In this document: one piece after another, positions 1 through 8,819 of the stretch | How positions within the stretch are numbered: the stretch's first letter is position 1 | Layout of the letters: every line of letters begins with the position of its first letter | Source: an uncultured Eubacteriales bacterium | GTDB taxonomy: Bacteria > Bacillota > Clostridia > Christensenellales > Aristaeellaceae | Direction of reading: 5' to 3' | Length of the DNA: 57,355 nucleotides | Assembly: GCA_900320085.1 (NCBI GenBank) | Contig: ONRC01000015.1 | Span: 15,782 to 73,136, forward strand | Notes under the pieces: generated by a model | Databases searched by the model: none | The model's input: only the letters and a program-made list of their open reading frames with translations | Told to the model about the DNA's origin: nothing | Translations under genes and position numbers: made by a program

Positions 1-103
1 AGCAGTATCCACTTAATGGGTCCAGGGGGCGAAGTCCCCTGGTGCGGGGGTTCGGGGGCCGCACAGGCCCCTGCTTCGTTTCGCTTGGTGCGTTAAAGTA
101 CCC
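1..103. repeat. Family B hairpin-array repeat, truncated by the window edge (copy B0)
   Basis: This is the last part of a family B element (other copies near 32.05-32.55, 35.15-35.6 and 40.73-41.27 kb). Two hairpins are visible: AGGGGGCgaaGTCCCCT at about 25-42 and GGGGGCCgcacaGGCCCC at about 53-71. The same two positions in the 35.5-kb copy hold AGGAGATgaaATCTCCT and GAGGGCCgcacaGGCCCTC, so the stems are kept while the bases differ. The terminal motif TTAAAGTACCC lies at 93-103. No reading frame is supported here. Confidence 0.7.
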
Positions 104-131
104 TTTTATTCAATTGACCAGTTTCATGTTT

Positions 132-166
132 AAAAGGGGGGAACGCCTCAAAAGAGGCGCTCCCCC
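132..166 (-). terminator. Intrinsic terminator after the first binding-protein gene
   Basis: GGGGGaaCGCCTC, an AAAA loop and GAGGCGctCCCCC form a strong stem. On the minus strand it is followed by CTTTT. It lies just past the stop of the solute-binding protein gene and would end the importer operon. Confidence 0.8.
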
Positions 167-188
167 TCGGATGACGTAATGTCAGGAA

Positions 189-1868
189 TTACTGAGCAGC
201 GGCAGCCGCGATCTTGGCGTCCACTTCCACCTGCCACTTCTGGCAGTCATAGTCGAACAGGGTCTGATAGTCCAGGCCGTCCATTTCGTCCACCATCTTG
301 GCCCACAGGGCTTCAAATTCGTCGTCGGTTTCCGCGGCGAACATCTGCCAGGTGTACTTGCAGAGCACCTTGTTGATTTCGTTGCGGAGCAGCTCGATGT
401 CGTTGGTGTCGGTGACCAGGTTGGCCACGCAGTTGGGGCTGATGACGATCTTGTTGTTCTTCTTCATCCAGTCCAGGGAATCCTCGGCGTCGAACCGGGC
501 CTGCCATTCCTTCTTCATTTCGGTCATGTTCTTGGCCTTGTAGGAAGCCCAGTACTTCTGGTCGTAGGTTTCGCCGGTGTTGGGGTTCATACAGATGGAG
601 CCGCACAGCCACTGGTTGATGGCGTTGTTGCCGTCCTGATAGCCGCCGCCGCCGAATTCTTCGGGCACGGGCAGGTTATCCATCAGCGCGTTGTCCTTGT
701 AGGGGATGAACTTGCCGTCCTCACCCACAATATAGTTCAGGCCTTCGATGCCGCAGTGCTGGAAGGTCAGTCCTTCGGGGCTGGCGTACCAGTTGAGGAA
801 CTCCAGGATCTTTTCGTACTTTTCGCCTTCCACCTTGGAGCCGATGCCCCACACGCGGGAAGAACCGAAGTAGTTGTCGGCGTCAGCGTAGAACATAGCG
901 TCTTCGATCGGGATGACCTGGAAGGCGGTGCCGTTGTCCATGCGCTCCTGGCTGTTCCAGAATCCCTGCTGCCAGGAGTACCAGATCAGGTCAACCTGGC
1001 CATTGGACAGCTTGCCCACGAAGGCGTTCCAATCCTGCTCGAAGGATTCGGGGTCCACCAGGCCCATCTGATACGCCTTGTTGAGGAACTTGGTGATCTT
1101 GTAGTAGCCGCTGTCCTTGTCATAGAGCTTGACGAAGGTGTTGTCGGGCTTGAGCATGGCGGCGCCCTTCAGCTTGTCGCCGTACCAGGTGGTCAGCTGC
1201 ACCACGTTGGCGGGGCCGGACATGTTGTCGTTGTTGTCCCAGTCGGGCCAGAGGGAGATGGGATAGGCGGGATCGCCGTTTTCGTTGGTGGGATGGATTT
1301 CATGGATCTTGGCCAGCAGGTCCAGCAGGCCGTCCAGGTCCTTCACGTCCGGGCTGCCCACAGCCTTGTACAGATCCCAGCGCACCTGGGGAGAGGAGTA
1401 GATCATTTCGCCGGTGACGCCCACGGCGGAGGTGTTCACCATTTCAGCCGGGATGCCGTAGTACACGCCCTCGCCCTTGTTCAGGCTGGCGTTGTAGGCT
1501 TCGATCTGCTGATGGAAGGGCTTCAAGTTTTCGATCTCCAGCACGCGGTCGCTGATGTCTTTTACCAGGCCGGCCTCGATGCAGTTGACGAACTTGGACT
1601 TGTCCATGATCAGCACGTCGCCCAGATTGCCGTCGGCGGCGCGGGTGGCATAGACGCTTTCACCGGCGACCTGAGGCGCGATAATATTGAGCTCAATATT
1701 AAAGCGGTCCTTGACCACCTTGGCAAACCAGCCGGTCTGGATGCCGTGATAGTTGGCGGCATCATCGTAGAAGTCGATGACCATGGGCGCTTCTTCGGCC
1801 ATCGCGACGGCGGACAGCATGGGAATGACCATGATGACCGTCAGCAACAGAGACAGAAACCGTTTCAT
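189..1868 (-). CDS. Extracellular solute-binding protein of an LplB/LplC-type sugar ABC importer
   Basis: This is a 559-aa secreted ligand-binding protein for a carbohydrate ABC importer. The start chosen is the ATG at 1868 because GGGAGG sits just upstream; a frame-open ATG at 1919 has no such site. Residues 1-24 are a signal peptide (MKRF, hydrophobic core, cleavage after AVAMA). There is no lipobox cysteine, so the anchoring typical of the family is not visible. The rest is rich in Trp, Tyr and Asp, as in large family 1 binding proteins of Clostridia (LipO/YtcQ-like). It is the last gene of the operon after two permeases and is separated from them by a palindromic repeat. The substrate cannot be told from sequence; an oligosaccharide is likely. 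Confidence 0.88.
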   Translation of the reverse strand: MKRFLSLLLTVIMVIPMLSAVAMAEEAPMVIDFYDDAANYHGIQTGWFAKVVKDRFNIELNIIAPQVAGESVYATRAADGNLGDVLIMDKSKFVNCIEAGLVKDISDRVLEIENLKPFHQQIEAYNASLNKGEGVYYGIPAEMVNTSAVGVTGEMIYSSPQVRWDLYKAVGSPDVKDLDGLLDLLAKIHEIHPTNENGDPAYPISLWPDWDNNDNMSGPANVVQLTTWYGDKLKGAAMLKPDNTFVKLYDKDSGYYKITKFLNKAYQMGLVDPESFEQDWNAFVGKLSNGQVDLIWYSWQQGFWNSQERMDNGTAFQVIPIEDAMFYADADNYFGSSRVWGIGSKVEGEKYEKILEFLNWYASPEGLTFQHCGIEGLNYIVGEDGKFIPYKDNALMDNLPVPEEFGGGGYQDGNNAINQWLCGSICMNPNTGETYDQKYWASYKAKNMTEMKKEWQARFDAEDSLDWMKKNNKIVISPNCVANLVTDTNDIELLRNEINKVLCKYTWQMFAAETDDEFEALWAKMVDEMDGLDYQTLFDYDCQKWQVEVDAKIAAAAAQ

Positions 1869-1924
1869 TACAGGTACCTCCCTTATATTTTTTAAGGCAT
1901 TCCATGCCTTAAGGTACAATTGAA

Positions 1925-2055
1925 CATTCAGAGTACAGATAACAGGGTACAGATTGAAATGAAAATGCGATGTTTTTGAATATATGTTCTCAGGATGAAC
2001 CGTTGATGATAACTATATCATCTGAACTCTGTACTCTGAACTCTGAGCATTCAGC
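1925..2055. repeat. Family C heptad palindrome between permease and binding-protein genes (copy C2)
   Basis: The left arm TTCAGAGTACAGAT (1927-1940) pairs with TCTGTACTCTGAA (2028-2040). Both arms are built from short NNCAGAG units, as in the copies at 23.3-23.65 kb and 25.61-25.73 kb. The element fills the gap between the LplC-type permease and the binding-protein gene, so its transcript can fold between the two cistrons. Confidence 0.7.
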
Positions 2056-2056
2056 A

Positions 2057-2998
2057 TTACCCCTTCACCGCCCCGATCATGATGCCCTTGGTGAAGAACC
2101 GCTGGAAGAAAGGATACACGCAGATGATGGGGAACACGACCACCACCGTCACCGTCATGCGGATGGAGGTGGCCGTGGCAGCGTGGGCCAGGCTGGCCAT
2201 CATGGCGGAGGAGGAAGTGGAGTTGCTCACCAGGGCTTTGAGCGCCGATGCCTGGTTGATGTACTGGAACAGCACGAACTGCAAGGTGTACAGCCTGGGC
2301 TCGCTCATCAGCAGCAGCGTATCCTGGAAGGCGTTCCATTGGTTGACGGCTGCAAAGACGGCGATCGTCGCCATGATGGGCTTGATGACCGGCAGCATGA
2401 TCCGGAAAAAGACCGTCAGCGTGCCCGCGCCGTCGATTTCCGCGGCTTCCTGCAATTCCAGGGGCACCGATTCCACATAGGTTTTGCACAGCACGATGTT
2501 GAACGGCTGGATCAGCATGGGGAAAATGTAGCCCCAGAAGTTGTTGGTCATGCCCAGCAGCTTCATGGTCAGGAACCAGGGGATAATGCCGGCGTTGATG
2601 TACATGGTCACCGTCACCATCCGGTACCACAGCTTCCGGTGCCACAGGGTTTTCCGGGTAAACATGTAGCCCAGGAAGGCGGAGATCATCACAGCGCCGA
2701 TGGTGCCGATCACGGTCCTCAGGACGGAGGTGCGCGCCGCGTCCCACAGGCCGGGAAGATTGAACACGGACGCGTAGTTTTTGAAGTGAATTTCCTGGGG
2801 ATAGAAAATGATCTTGCCGCGCTCGCTCAGGTTGTTGGCGCTGATGGAGTTGATGATGATGTAATAGAACGGATACACGCAAACGAAGGCGAAGAACGAA
2901 TAAACGATGTACGTGACCACGCTGATGATCTTGTCGCCGACGCTGGTTTTGATCCTGCTCTTTTGAGGTATTTCAGGGAGATGGGTTTTTGGCTGCAT
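2057..2998 (-). CDS. Carbohydrate ABC transporter permease, LplC/YtcP type
   Basis: This is a 313-aa inner-membrane permease subunit of the binding-protein-dependent importer. About six hydrophobic segments begin at residue ~25 (TYIVYSFFAFVCVYPFYYII). The cytoplasmic EAA loop that docks the ATPase is at about 183-206 (ELQEAAEIDGAGT). The C-terminus ends in GIMIGAVKG, which is typical of LplC proteins. It lies 39 bp downstream of the LplB-type permease in the same operon. No ATPase is encoded in the operon, as usual for this group, which shares an MsmX-like ATPase encoded elsewhere. Confidence 0.92.
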   Translation of the reverse strand: MQPKTHLPEIPQKSRIKTSVGDKIISVVTYIVYSFFAFVCVYPFYYIIINSISANNLSERGKIIFYPQEIHFKNYASVFNLPGLWDAARTSVLRTVIGTIGAVMISAFLGYMFTRKTLWHRKLWYRMVTVTMYINAGIIPWFLTMKLLGMTNNFWGYIFPMLIQPFNIVLCKTYVESVPLELQEAAEIDGAGTLTVFFRIMLPVIKPIMATIAVFAAVNQWNAFQDTLLLMSEPRLYTLQFVLFQYINQASALKALVSNSTSSSAMMASLAHAATATSIRMTVTVVVVFPIICVYPFFQRFFTKGIMIGAVKG

Positions 2999-3037
2999 GG
3001 TTCATCCTCCTTTCAATGTTTCCGCGGTTGAAGGTTT

Positions 3038-3970
3038 TTAGATGAAGCCTTCGCCGCGGATCAGCTTGGAGGCCGTATTGGTGATAAACAGCAGCACGAT
3101 GCTGACAAGGCTCTTTAAGATACTGATGGCCGTGGACAGGGGATACATGCCCGTGCCGCTGGTGGCCATGTTGTACACGTACAGGTCGAGCACTTCGATG
3201 TAATCCTGATTGAACGCGTTCTGGAACACGTAATACTGCTCCATGCCGTTGGAGAGGAAATTGGCCAGGTTCAGCATGACGATGACGAAATAGGTGGGCA
3301 GCAGGCTGGGAATGGTGATGTGCCAGATGATTTGCATCCGGGTCGCGCCGTCCACCTTGGCGGCCTCGATCATCTGCTCGTCAATGCCGCTGATGGCGGC
3401 CAGATACATGATGGCGGCCCAGCCGGCATTTTTCCAGGTCAGCCACAGCCACATCTTGAACCACAGATGATCGGTGGATTTGAGGAAGGAGATGGGTTTG
3501 GAGATGAGGCCCAGATCCTGCAATACGCTGTTCACCGCGCCGTTGGTGCCGAACAGCGTGAACGCAAAGGCGAACACCAGCACCCAGCTGATAAAGTTGG
3601 GCAGCGTCGTCACGGTCTGCACGAACTTACGGAAGGGCTTGCATTTGATTTCGTTGAGAAACACCGCGAACACCATCGGGAACCAGCTGAAAGCCAGGGA
3701 AATACCGCTCATAGCAAAGGTGTTGCGCAGCACCCGCAGCACGTTTTTGAGGCGGACGGGGTTGCTCACAATGGTGGAGAACCACTTGAACCCTACAAAC
3801 GTTTCATTCGTGATGGGGAAGGGCGGCCGGTAATCATGGAAGGCATACACCCATCCGTACAATGGAAAATAAGAAAATACCGCCACAAGCAGAAGAAAAG
3901 GAAAAATGTATAAAAATTCCTGAATGGAACGCCTTTTTTTGTAATTTACGCGTCGGTCATTCTTCTGCAT
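3038..3970 (-). CDS. Carbohydrate ABC transporter permease, LplB/UgpA type
   Basis: This is a 310-aa membrane subunit pairing with the LplC-type protein encoded next. The start is the ATG at 3970, preceded by AAGGAGGAAAGGTC; an upstream in-frame ATG at 4024 lacks a ribosome site. Hydrophobic segments begin near residue 18 (FLYIFPFLLLVAVFSYFPLYG) and the EAA loop (EQMIEAAKVDGATRMQ) is at about 198-213. It is the first gene of the operon, behind a promoter at 4079-4107. Confidence 0.92.
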   Translation of the reverse strand: MQKNDRRVNYKKRRSIQEFLYIFPFLLLVAVFSYFPLYGWVYAFHDYRPPFPITNETFVGFKWFSTIVSNPVRLKNVLRVLRNTFAMSGISLAFSWFPMVFAVFLNEIKCKPFRKFVQTVTTLPNFISWVLVFAFAFTLFGTNGAVNSVLQDLGLISKPISFLKSTDHLWFKMWLWLTWKNAGWAAIMYLAAISGIDEQMIEAAKVDGATRMQIIWHITIPSLLPTYFVIVMLNLANFLSNGMEQYYVFQNAFNQDYIEVLDLYVYNMATSGTGMYPLSTAISILKSLVSIVLLFITNTASKLIRGEGFI

Positions 3971-4078
3971 GACCTTTCCTCCTTCCCCTGTGCTCAAGAC
4001 GGTTCGTTGTGTCATTTTCTGCAATTTGGGCAGGAATCATCGCCGTGTTCAGAGAACAAACTACTTGTATTTAATTTG

Positions 4079-4107
4079 ATTATATGCCCGGAAGCTTTGT
4101 AAGACAA
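4079..4107 (-). promoter_or_regulatory. Sigma-A promoter of the first importer operon
   Basis: On the minus strand TTGTCT (4107-4102), a 17-bp spacer and a perfect TATAAT (4084-4079) are present. They lie about 110 bp upstream of the LplB-type permease start, with no other gene between. Confidence 0.7.
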
Positions 4108-4133
4108 CATCATTACATGCCTATATAGGGACA

Positions 4134-4160
4134 AAAAAAGCCATTTTTGATAATGGCTTG
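4134..4160 (-). terminator. Intrinsic terminator, minus strand
   Basis: The stem AAGCCATT...AATGGCTT (4138-4159) is followed on the minus strand by a run of seven T. It lies about 800 bp beyond the C39 peptidase gene. It may end that transcript, or belong to a gene now lost from the decayed interval. Confidence 0.65.
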
Positions 4161-4559
4161 TAACATACAATAATTGTATAAAAACATGATTCGCAGTATG
4201 ATATACTCAACAAAGGATGAGAGTTACAGGCGCGAGGGGTTTTAGTAATCAAAATCTCTGATATGCCAAGCTGCATTTTATTGCCATAGTTCGCAAGAGC
4301 TTAACAGCAAATCGGTTTTATTCCGTTCTTACTCAAAGGCAATTCTATCATGGCATTGTTTTGAAGCGGGCGATTGCCTGATGGCATTTTTCCTCAAAAG
4401 GAAGCCTTTTGATAATCCTCTTAAAACAGTTTTTGTTCATGCGCTCGTCCTGGCGCGGGGTTTTCCTTCCTTGAAATTCTGGGGAGGACGGAGTACAATT
4501 CCCTCGTTGATTAGAATTAACTAACTTTTAATCGTTTGCTTGATGAGAGGAAATCAACC
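4161..4559. other. Gene-free interval
   Basis: This AT-richer stretch lies between the importer operon and the MacB/FtsX remnant. I see no conserved reading frame. A possible -10 element (TATACT) occurs near 4200-4206, and a ribosome-site-like GAGAGGAAA lies just before the pseudogene ATG at 4560, so it is probably the old leader of the decayed exporter gene. Confidence 0.4.
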
Positions 4560-4825
4560 ATGAACATTGTATCATTCCAGGATGTGTCCCGCGTGTACAG
4601 GAACGACGATCACGAACAGCAGGCGCTTGACCATGTGAATCTGAATTTGGAATAGGGAAAGTTCATTGTGGTATTAGGCCCCAGCGGCGCGGGGAAAAGC
4701 ACGCTGCGGCAATACAAGGCCCAGTTCATATCCATGATCATCATGATCGACCTGGCGTGTTCATCGGCTTCAACGTGGAATGGTACAGCCTGGAAATGGT
4801 GGCGGCACTGAAAACAGAAGAATAA
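4560..4825 (+). pseudogene. Decayed MacB-type ABC ATPase joined to an FtsX-like permease remnant
   Basis: From the ATG at 4560 the frame reads as the start of a MacB/LolD-type ATPase (FQDVSRVYRNDDHEQQALDHV). A TAG at 4653-4655 then falls between the first strand and an intact Walker A (GPSGAGKSTL). After Walker A the sequence jumps to text that looks like the first membrane segment of an FtsX-type permease (QYKAQFISMIIMI). With a change of frame this continues as GVFIGFNVEWYSLEM, then stops. So there is one nonsense codon, one large internal deletion and one frameshift. The ATPase identity is clear; the FtsX part is an inference from pattern. Confidence 0.75.
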
Positions 4826-4949
4826 CCAATTCGATTTGTTATAGAAAAAATGAGACAGATCAAATCTCGGATATGTAAAGGAACCTGTAAAACAATTCGG
4901 GAAAGAAATGTAATGCAGACGACCATGGCGCCATGCGGCTGACCGAAGT

Positions 4950-5531
4950 TTATTCCTTCCAGAACAGGAAATAGGGCCGCTCAAAGCAGTCCTGCTCAAT
5001 TTCGGAAAAATCTGCGTAAGCGTCAGTGCCGTCCAGGCGCACTTTGCCCTTACGGCCCGGCACGTCATAGCGTCCGCTGCCCTCCTTGTACATGGGGTCC
5101 CACACCTTCACTTCCGTGCCTTGGGCGGCGGCCAGCACGATATAATGTCCCGAATCGGAAAAGACGCCGATGTGTTCGGGCCGGTCGCCGTAGGTATTGG
5201 CGATCACCATGCCCCTGCCCGCTTGCAGGAAACGCAGCGCCTCCTGCGCATCCTCGGTGACCTTGACCTTCAGGCCCACATGCTCCGCGAACACCGGTGC
5301 GTAGATATACAGATCGGTGCCGAACCCTTCCCGGGCCCCGCAGGCCTTGGCCAATTTGGCGCTCTCCTCCGGGGGGAAGGAAACACCCAGCATGTTTTCC
5401 GCCACCATGGACGCCGCGCACACGCCGCAGCCGTTGTTGGCGATGTTGCCGTTGGCCACGCCCACGGGGGAAGGATAGGGCACGTGCTCATAATCCAGCT
5501 GGCAGTAAAAGGACGTTTTCTTTTCAGCCAT
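4950..5531 (-). CDS. C39-like cysteine peptidase family protein
   Basis: This 193-aa protein has a papain-like C39_2 fold signature. The proposed triad is Cys35 in NNGCGVCAASM, His129 in DSGHYIVLAA and Asp145 in VWDPMY. There is no signal peptide and no transporter domain, so it is probably a cytosolic hydrolase or a peptide-binding relative. It overlaps the end of the M20 amidohydrolase gene by 8 bp, so the two are likely translated together. A joint role in trimming imported acylated peptides or amino acids is an inference. The exact substrate is unknown. Confidence 0.72.
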   Translation of the reverse strand: MAEKKTSFYCQLDYEHVPYPSPVGVANGNIANNGCGVCAASMVAENMLGVSFPPEESAKLAKACGAREGFGTDLYIYAPVFAEHVGLKVKVTEDAQEALRFLQAGRGMVIANTYGDRPEHIGVFSDSGHYIVLAAAQGTEVKVWDPMYKEGSGRYDVPGRKGKVRLDGTDAYADFSEIEQDCFERPYFLFWKE

Positions 5532-6744
5532 GGCTTTGCTCTCCCTTCGGATATTTCATGCCCTCGATGCCGCCCATGTTGTCCAATACGAACTGAACGA
5601 ACACCTTCACGCCCGTTTCCAGCCCGTCCTCGTCGATGTCCCAATCCTTGGTGTGGGCGGGATGGACGCAGCCCTTTTCCTCGTTCCGCATGCCCAGGCC
5701 GTACAGCAGGCCGGGCTTTTCTTTTTCATAGTAAGCAAAGTCCTCCCCGCCGGGGGAAGGCGGCAGCACGATCACCCGGTCATTGCCCACCACCTTGCGG
5801 GCGGAGGAAACGAACGCCTCGTACATGGCCGGGTCGTTGTGGGCGCTGGGCAGCGGATCGCCGGACCATTCCACGCGCCAGGCGGTGCGGCTCTGCTCGG
5901 CGACAGACTTCACCAGCTCGGTCAGCCGCTCCCTGGCCCAGACCATGGTTTTGTCCTGCACGCAGCGGATGGAGCCCTTGAGCACGCACTTGTCCGCGTT
6001 GGCCGCCACGGTCTCCCCCGCGTTCAGGCAGGTGACGCTCATGACGCAGGTATCGAAGGGGTCCACCTCCCGGGATACCAGCAGCTGAATGCCGTTGTAG
6101 ATCTTCACCCCCGCCGCCAGCGCGTCGATGCCCAGGTGGGGCGACGCCACGTGGACGGACTTTCCTTCCAGCGTGACGGTAAACGCCACGGAGGAGGAGT
6201 TGGTCACGCCGGGATTGGAGGAAATCACGTGCACCGGGTCCACGCAGTTCACATGGCACATGATGATGCAGTCAATATCCTTCATCACCCCATGCTCGCA
6301 CATGGTGCGCGCGCCGCTGGGCCGCCCCTCCTCACAAGGCTGGAACAGCAGCTTCACCCGGCAGGTCAGCTGATCGCGGATGGCCCAAAGGGCTTTCGCC
6401 GTGCCGATCAGCATGGCGGTATGGGCGTCATGGCCGCAGGCGTGCATCACCCCGTCGTTTCTGGAGCGGTAGGGCTTATCGTGATTGTTTTCCAGAATGG
6501 GCAGCGCGTCCATATCCCCCCGGATGCCGATGGTAAAACGGGTGATCTGAGGGTTGATCGTGACCACGACGGTGTTGCGGCCATACCGGTCCGCCTCATA
6601 TGGGATGCCCGCCGCGTCCAACTCCCGCCTGACCAGCGCCGCCGTGCGGTCCAGGTCCCATCTCAATTCGGGATACATATGCAATTCGCGGCGCAGCTTC
6701 ACCAATTCTTCCTGACATACCGGCGCGATGGTGTAATCTGTCAT
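5524..6744 (-). CDS. M20 family amidohydrolase / N-acyl-amino acid hydrolase
   Basis: This 406-aa dinuclear-metal amidase or peptidase belongs to the HipO/AmaA/IAA-amino-acid hydrolase group. Metal-binding residues are visible: Cys103 and His105 in HACGHDAHT, the Glu pair near 138-139 (PCEEGRPSGA), His164 (MCHVNC) and a C-terminal His in VHPAHTKD. A dimerisation domain lies between, as in the family. It cleaves an acyl or aminoacyl amide. It lies downstream of the second importer operon on the same strand, with a family A repeat between, so it may process an imported N-acylated compound. It could equally be a general aminoacylase. Confidence 0.9.
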   Translation of the reverse strand: MTDYTIAPVCQEELVKLRRELHMYPELRWDLDRTAALVRRELDAAGIPYEADRYGRNTVVVTINPQITRFTIGIRGDMDALPILENNHDKPYRSRNDGVMHACGHDAHTAMLIGTAKALWAIRDQLTCRVKLLFQPCEEGRPSGARTMCEHGVMKDIDCIIMCHVNCVDPVHVISSNPGVTNSSSVAFTVTLEGKSVHVASPHLGIDALAAGVKIYNGIQLLVSREVDPFDTCVMSVTCLNAGETVAANADKCVLKGSIRCVQDKTMVWARERLTELVKSVAEQSRTAWRVEWSGDPLPSAHNDPAMYEAFVSSARKVVGNDRVIVLPPSPGGEDFAYYEKEKPGLLYGLGMRNEEKGCVHPAHTKDWDIDEDGLETGVKVFVQFVLDNMGGIEGMKYPKGEQSHG

Positions 6745-6839
6745 AGGTTTTCTCCCTTATTATTTGTTCTAAGGCAACGATTCACTTAAACTTGAAAAAG
6801 CGCTTTTACTCTATAACACAAGTTGGAAAAACGCAGCCA

Positions 6840-7053
6840 AAAGCCTTCCCCTGGCAGGGGAAGGTGGGCCGCGCGGAACCAAGAATAGGAGAGAAATAAA
6901 GTATTTTCGCGCGGCTCGGATGAGGTGCACTCTCGCCAATATGTGAGCATGAAACAAGGAGGAGCACCTCATCCGTCAGGCGCGAATTAACTTGATTACA
7001 CTTTCCATCTTGGTTCCGCGCCTGACACCTTCCCCTGCGAGGGGAAGGCTTTT
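6840..7053. repeat. Family A long palindromic repeat (copy A1)
   Basis: The two ends form a nested inverted repeat: AAAAGCCTTCCCCTGGCAGG ... CCTGCGAGGGGAAGGCTTTT. Inner arms are CGCGCGGCTCGGATGAGGTG and its partner, CACCTCATCCG plus TCAGGCGCG. Copies lie at 12721-12936, 16555-16769 and, shortened, 56417-56555. Flanking sequence is also shared with A2: ACACAAGTTGG on the left, and TTAAAGTGCCCTATAA (7072-7087) on the right. It fills most of the 6745-7213 gap; no gene is seen there. Confidence 0.9.
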
Positions 7054-7213
7054 GGAAAGAATGTTGGTGTTTTAAAGTGCCCTATAATGAGTCCTTGCGT
7101 TTCAGTACGCAATACCCAACCTACAAAAAACGCGGAGAATCCTCTCCGCTGGGGCTGAAGCCATGGAAGCTGCCGAAGAGCCTTTCGGGCCCTTCGGCAG
7201 CGGATTGAAGCAA

Positions 7214-8659
7214 TTACTTCTGGCTGGCCAGGTATTCGTCCAGCTGGCGCTGGGCTTCCGCCTGGATGGCTTCGATGCCGGCCTTCTTCAGTTCATCCTG
7301 AATGGTGGGCAGCTTTTCGTCGATGTCCAGGGTGCCGGTGAGGATCTCGGAGGTGTACTTGGCCATGACGGCGCTGCACGCGGCGCACTCGGCTTCCACG
7401 TCGGACTTGTCAAAGCTGAAAGCGCCCAGGGTGGAAACGATGGCGTCCTTGTAATCGGCGAAGATTTCGTTCCAGTCATAGTAGGAGTCGCTGGTGCAGG
7501 AAGCGTTCACCACGGAACCGGTGACGAAGCCGTCCATGGACCAGTTGGCGTTGCCCTGTTCAGTGCGTTCCGCCACCTGGATGCCCAGGTCGTTGGTCAC
7601 ATAGTTGAAGTGCACCCCCTCCACGCCGAAGCGCAGGATGTCGCGGAAGGTACGGTCAGTGTTGAGCAGCTCCAGATACTTGAGGCAGGCGATGGCCTGA
7701 TCCTCGGAAGCGGCGGCGTTAATGGCGTTCATGGCGCCGCGCATGGTGGCCACGGACATGAAGGGGCCGGAGTAGGAGGAGCCTTCCACGTTGATGCCGG
7801 CCCAGCTGGAGAAGCCGGAGTAGTAGCCGCGCCAGGCGGAGCCGGAGCGGACGGCCGCGCGGATGTCCTTGCCGATGGATTCGATGGTGGCGGCGTCGGG
7901 ATTGATGTAGCCCATCTCATACCACTTGTGCAGCAGGCGATAGCGTTCCATCAGCACTTCGTCTTCCCAGAAGGGGATGATCTTGTTTTCGCGCTCGGTG
8001 CCCGCCAGGTGATAGGGGGAGCAGAGGTAGGAACCGGCGATCCACTGGGCGGAGTTGGTCATACCGGTCAGGCCGGCCTTGCCCAGCATCAGGGGATAGA
8101 GGTCATCGTAGTTTTCCTTGTAAGCCTTCAGCATGGGCTCCAGGTCAGCAAAGTCCATCTTGTCGGGGATGGTCACGCCGATGGCCTCAAAGCGGTCCTT
8201 GTCGAAGCGGAAGAACTGCTCGCTGGCCATGTCCTTCAGGGTGGGCACGGCGTAGATGCGGCCGTTGATGGAACCGGCCACGTCCCAGTACTTCTGATCG
8301 ATGGTTTCGTACAGGGCGGGGGTGGCGGTCTTGACCAGGTCGGTGATATCGTAGAAGCGTTCGTCCACCACGTTGTCCACGAAGCTGTTGGCCCAGTCGC
8401 AGGTGAAGGTCATGTCGTAGTAGGTGTCGCTGCCCATATCGGTAGCGAACTGTTCGTCGGTCTTGAAGATCAGGTCCACTTCAACGCCGATCTTTTCCGC
8501 CGAATACTTGTTGGCGGCTTCCACGACCATCTTCACGTCGATGGGAGCATCGCCGTACACCCACCAGATGATCTTCTTGGTTTCTTCGGCCTTGGCGGAA
8601 ATCAGGCCCATCGACAGGACCAGGGTCAGCACCAGGGCAAGAGACAGGATTCTTTTCAT
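7214..8659 (-). CDS. Extracellular solute-binding protein of the second sugar ABC importer
   Basis: This 481-aa secreted binding protein follows the two permease genes 8820-10769. The signal peptide covers residues 1-24 (MKRILSLALVLTLVLSMGLI, cleavage after SAKA). It has no lipobox cysteine. The start is fixed by AAGGAGG about 8 bp upstream. The body (KKIIWWVYGDAP, then alternating alpha/beta segments with many Trp and Tyr) fits the family 1 carbohydrate binding proteins. Its neighbours (a BadF kinase, a SIS protein and a GH20 enzyme) suggest an amino-sugar-containing ligand; this is inference. Confidence 0.88.
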   Translation of the reverse strand: MKRILSLALVLTLVLSMGLISAKAEETKKIIWWVYGDAPIDVKMVVEAANKYSAEKIGVEVDLIFKTDEQFATDMGSDTYYDMTFTCDWANSFVDNVVDERFYDITDLVKTATPALYETIDQKYWDVAGSINGRIYAVPTLKDMASEQFFRFDKDRFEAIGVTIPDKMDFADLEPMLKAYKENYDDLYPLMLGKAGLTGMTNSAQWIAGSYLCSPYHLAGTERENKIIPFWEDEVLMERYRLLHKWYEMGYINPDAATIESIGKDIRAAVRSGSAWRGYYSGFSSWAGINVEGSSYSGPFMSVATMRGAMNAINAAASEDQAIACLKYLELLNTDRTFRDILRFGVEGVHFNYVTNDLGIQVAERTEQGNANWSMDGFVTGSVVNASCTSDSYYDWNEIFADYKDAIVSTLGAFSFDKSDVEAECAACSAVMAKYTSEILTGTLDIDEKLPTIQDELKKAGIEAIQAEAQRQLDEYLASQK

Positions 8660-8716
8660 GGTTCTTTCCTCCTTTTTATAATGCAGGGCTTCGCGCCCAA
8701 GATAACAGAAGGTAAT

Positions 8717-8813
8717 AGTTCTAAGCTCTAAGTCGAAAAGCGTATAGCAAAGTGCTTATTTTCTCACGGAATGTATTCCTTTGTAACCAGCTAACAGCTT
8801 GGAACTTAGAACT
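8717..8813. repeat. Imperfect palindrome between permease and binding-protein genes
   Basis: AGTTCTAAGCTCTAAG (8717-8732) pairs with CTTGGAACTTAGAACT (8798-8813). It occupies the same place in this operon (permease to binding protein) as the family C element at 1925-2055 in the first importer operon, and is built from similar CTAAG-type short units. Confidence 0.6.
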
Positions 8814-8819
8814 TTGAAT

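Noticed and set aside
756..1895. Long plus-strand frame of 379 codons opposite the first binding-protein gene
   Set aside because: It is antisense to a gene with signal peptide, ribosome site and family features. Its translation is His/Val/Gly-biased with no domain; such frames are expected in GC-rich DNA.
4653..4655. TAG in the MacB-like remnant as a recoded codon
   Set aside because: The same gene also has a deletion and a frameshift, and other genes in the window use TAG, TAA and TGA as normal stops, so decay is simpler.
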